Source: CAZQYC01 sp043746555 | Lineage (GTDB): Bacteria; Pseudomonadota; Gammaproteobacteria; Steroidobacterales; Steroidobacteraceae | NCBI GenBank assembly: GCA_043746555.1 | Contig: JAYTQU010000176.1 | Coordinates: forward strand, 1 to 15,072 | Length of the DNA stretch: 15,072 nucleotides | Reading direction: 5' to 3' | Shown here: positions 13,911 through 15,072 of the stretch, one piece after another | Layout of the letters: every line of letters begins with the position of its first letter | Position numbering within the stretch: the first letter of the stretch is position 1 | The notes under the pieces: model-generated | What the model was told of the DNA's origin: nothing | Database searches by the model: none | What the model saw: only the letters and a program-made list of their open reading frames with translations | Program-made: the position numbers and the translations under genes

Positions 13911-14393
13911 ATGGATATCGCCGCTCTCGAATCGTACCAGGCGTCGCCCATTTCGATGGCTGTTATCGTCGTCGCCAGTTTGCTTTTCGGCGCAGCGCTG
14001 CTGATGTTGGTGGTCCGTTGGACGGAAGGATTCGCCATTTCGTTTTGGGTATCGCTCAAGATGACCGGGCTCGCCGTCGTCGCCGCGCTGGTAAGCGAAG
14101 TAGCGATCTTCGCTGCGCTTTATTTATTCGGTTTCGTCGGCATGGCCGCGTACTGGTGGGCGCTTGCCATCACCGCCGTGCTGTCAACAATCGCATACAC
14201 CGTCATCTACGCATACGGAGTTAAGCGACCTACGGGCGAACGAATTGGCATCGCACAGGCAATCAAAGTCACCTTGATCCAACTCGCTTTAAGCGTCGCG
14301 ATCATCGTTGCAATCGCAATTGTCATCGCGATATTGATTGCGAATGGCGTTGTAAAAATGCCGGAGCTGCCGCCAGGCGTCTTACCCAGATGA
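13911..14393 (+). CDS. Small integral membrane protein, four predicted helices
   Basis: I do not recognise a family. The 160-residue product is almost entirely hydrophobic: helices are expected near 15-35 (MAVIVVASLLFGAALLMLVV), 52-74 (TGLAVVAALVSEVAIFAAL), 78-102 (MAAYWWALAITAVLSTIAY) and 119-145 (VTLIQLALSVAIIVAIAIV). Loops carry KRPTGERIG (105-113) and a short proline-rich C-terminus, MPELPPGVLPR. It starts 34 bases after the rlmKL stop. The nearest strong SD serves a 5-codon ORF just upstream, while a weaker GAGA sits about 8 bases before this ATG. No charged or catalytic motif suggests transport or enzyme activity. It may be a membrane-stress or structural protein, but nothing in the sequence shows this. 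Confidence 0.72.
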   Translation: MDIAALESYQASPISMAVIVVASLLFGAALLMLVVRWTEGFAISFWVSLKMTGLAVVAALVSEVAIFAALYLFGFVGMAAYWWALAITAVLSTIAYTVIYAYGVKRPTGERIGIAQAIKVTLIQLALSVAIIVAIAIVIAILIANGVVKMPELPPGVLPR

Positions 14394-14516
14394 GGTGTAT
14401 TAGCGGCGCTTCGTAGCCGCAGTCTTTGCACCTTCAGCCGCTTGCCCGAACGCGCCGATTCAGGCGGTTTCAGGCCACTCATTATTTACCATAAGGTCGC
14501 TTATATAAATTCAGCA

Positions 14517-14545
14517 TTGCAAGTAGTTTAATTAATAGTTAAAGT
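14517..14545 (+). promoter_or_regulatory. Candidate sigma-70 promoter of the DUF2975-like gene
   Basis: TTGCAA (14517-14522) and TAAAGT (14540-14545) are separated by 17 bases; each matches consensus at 4 of 6 positions. They lie in an AT-rich stretch (about 14480-14562) that contrasts with the GC-rich genes on both sides. Upstream, TATATAAA near 14502-14509 is an alternative -10. The remaining 14394-14480 has short GC stems (for example CGCC 14453-14456 with GGCG 14463-14466) too weak to call a terminator. Confidence 0.4.
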
Positions 14546-14574
14546 ACTTGTCATTAAAGTTTATGGAGACCGCT

Positions 14575-15066
14575 GTGAGAAACGCAAACCCCCGGCTATC
14601 GAAGCTGCATAGGGAAGGTCGAGTCTTTGGAATAGTTGCGGTGACCGCTGTGACAATCAGTCTCCTATCGGTCGGTGCGCAACTCTTGTCTGTGGCGGCG
14701 CCAATTTGGAAATCCGGACCGGTCGCTGCGACACTGCTCAATGTTATAGCGCAGTTGGTCCTATCTGCACCCGCAGTTTTCTATGCATGCGGCCTCATTC
14801 GCGCGCGACATGTTTTGCGTCGCATAGGAGATGGAGAAATATTTTCCCAAGACAACAGCCACTGTCTTGTTGTGATTGGCATATCGGTGCTCAGCGGCGC
14901 GGTGTGGTCAATGATCGTTGCGGGGCTCGCTCCGACCAATCAATATCAATATCACGATCATGCCGTGCGCGCGATCCGTTTTGTAGCCCCCGACATTGCG
15001 CTGGCCGCCCTAGGTTTGGCGTTAATCATGATTGGTCGCGTAATGAATGCCGCAGTCGATCTATAA
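14575..15066 (+). CDS. DUF2975-like small membrane protein
   Basis: This 163-residue protein is predicted to have four helices near 17-41 (VFGIVAVTAVTISLLSV), 50-74 (VAATLLNVIAQLVLSAPAVF), 98-118 (LVVIGISVLSGAVWSMIVAG) and 137-157 (VAPDIALAALGLALIMIG). Between helices 2 and 3, RRIGDGEIFSQDNSHCLVVIG (82-102) resembles the DUF2975 pattern of a short basic loop, GEIF.x.N and then a helix; this is a pattern match from memory and could be another membrane family. I chose the GTG at 14575 because GGAG (14565-14568) is 6 bases upstream. ATG 14563 and TTG 14548 in the same frame have no comparable SD. The stop TAA at 15064 lies 6 bases before the window edge. DUF2975 genes are often followed by a small helix-turn-helix regulator, which would lie outside this window. 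Confidence 0.65.
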   Translation: MRNANPRLSKLHREGRVFGIVAVTAVTISLLSVGAQLLSVAAPIWKSGPVAATLLNVIAQLVLSAPAVFYACGLIRARHVLRRIGDGEIFSQDNSHCLVVIGISVLSGAVWSMIVAGLAPTNQYQYHDHAVRAIRFVAPDIALAALGLALIMIGRVMNAAVDL

Positions 15067-15072
15067 ACCGAG

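Overview
The window looks like a chromosomal segment of a gammaproteobacterium with moderately GC-rich DNA. The clearest pointer is a fused RlmK-RlmL 23S rRNA methyltransferase, the arrangement known from Gammaproteobacteria. Bat (aerotolerance-type) genes, an AguB-type amidase, outer-membrane proteins with classical signal peptides and Shine-Dalgarno (SD) starts agree with this. I see no phage, plasmid, IS transposase, CRISPR array, tRNA or rRNA.

Layout. (1) Positions 2-3341, + strand: the 3' part of a Bat operon, with a truncated BatB-like VWA protein, a BatC-like TPR protein and a BatD-like protein joined by ATGA stop/start overlaps. (2) Positions 3404-4162, - strand: a class I methyltransferase with two CxxC pairs. 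(3) Positions 4434-5698, + strand: a two-gene operon of a short-chain dehydrogenase and a MarR regulator, preceded by a perfect 9-bp inverted repeat that is a candidate operator. (4) Positions 5655-6479, - strand: the decayed remains of a COG2187/COG0645-type bifunctional phosphotransferase/ATP-binding protein. It has lost two internal blocks and carries a 79-bp nested-palindrome insertion flanked by a short direct repeat. (5) Positions 6610-9268, + strand: an OmpA-family lipid- or peptidoglycan-facing envelope protein with its terminator, a cupin, and a beta-barrel outer-membrane protein preceded by a good sigma-54-type promoter. (6) Positions 9328-10647 (-) and 10779-11651 (+): a divergent pair, an omega-amino-acid/diamine class III aminotransferase and N-carbamoylputrescine amidase. 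(7) Positions 11659-13876: rlmKL, broken by a single-base frameshift in its RlmK half. (8) Positions 13911-15066: two small integral membrane proteins, the second resembling DUF2975.

How the genes work together. The Bat proteins form one envelope complex. AguB makes putrescine, which the divergent aminotransferase may deaminate, so that pair may be a small polyamine module. The MarR protein probably controls its own operon with the dehydrogenase. The other genes look like unrelated housekeeping or envelope genes.

The most notable material is not a new multi-gene system. It is the small palindromic mobile element at 6014-6092, whose precise removal restores the ancestral reading frame of the pseudogene, and the rlmKL frameshift. 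Less certain leads are a cysteine-containing small ORF interrupted by TGA (7900-8061), a 5-codon minicistron (13891-13908), and structured leader DNA ahead of the porin.
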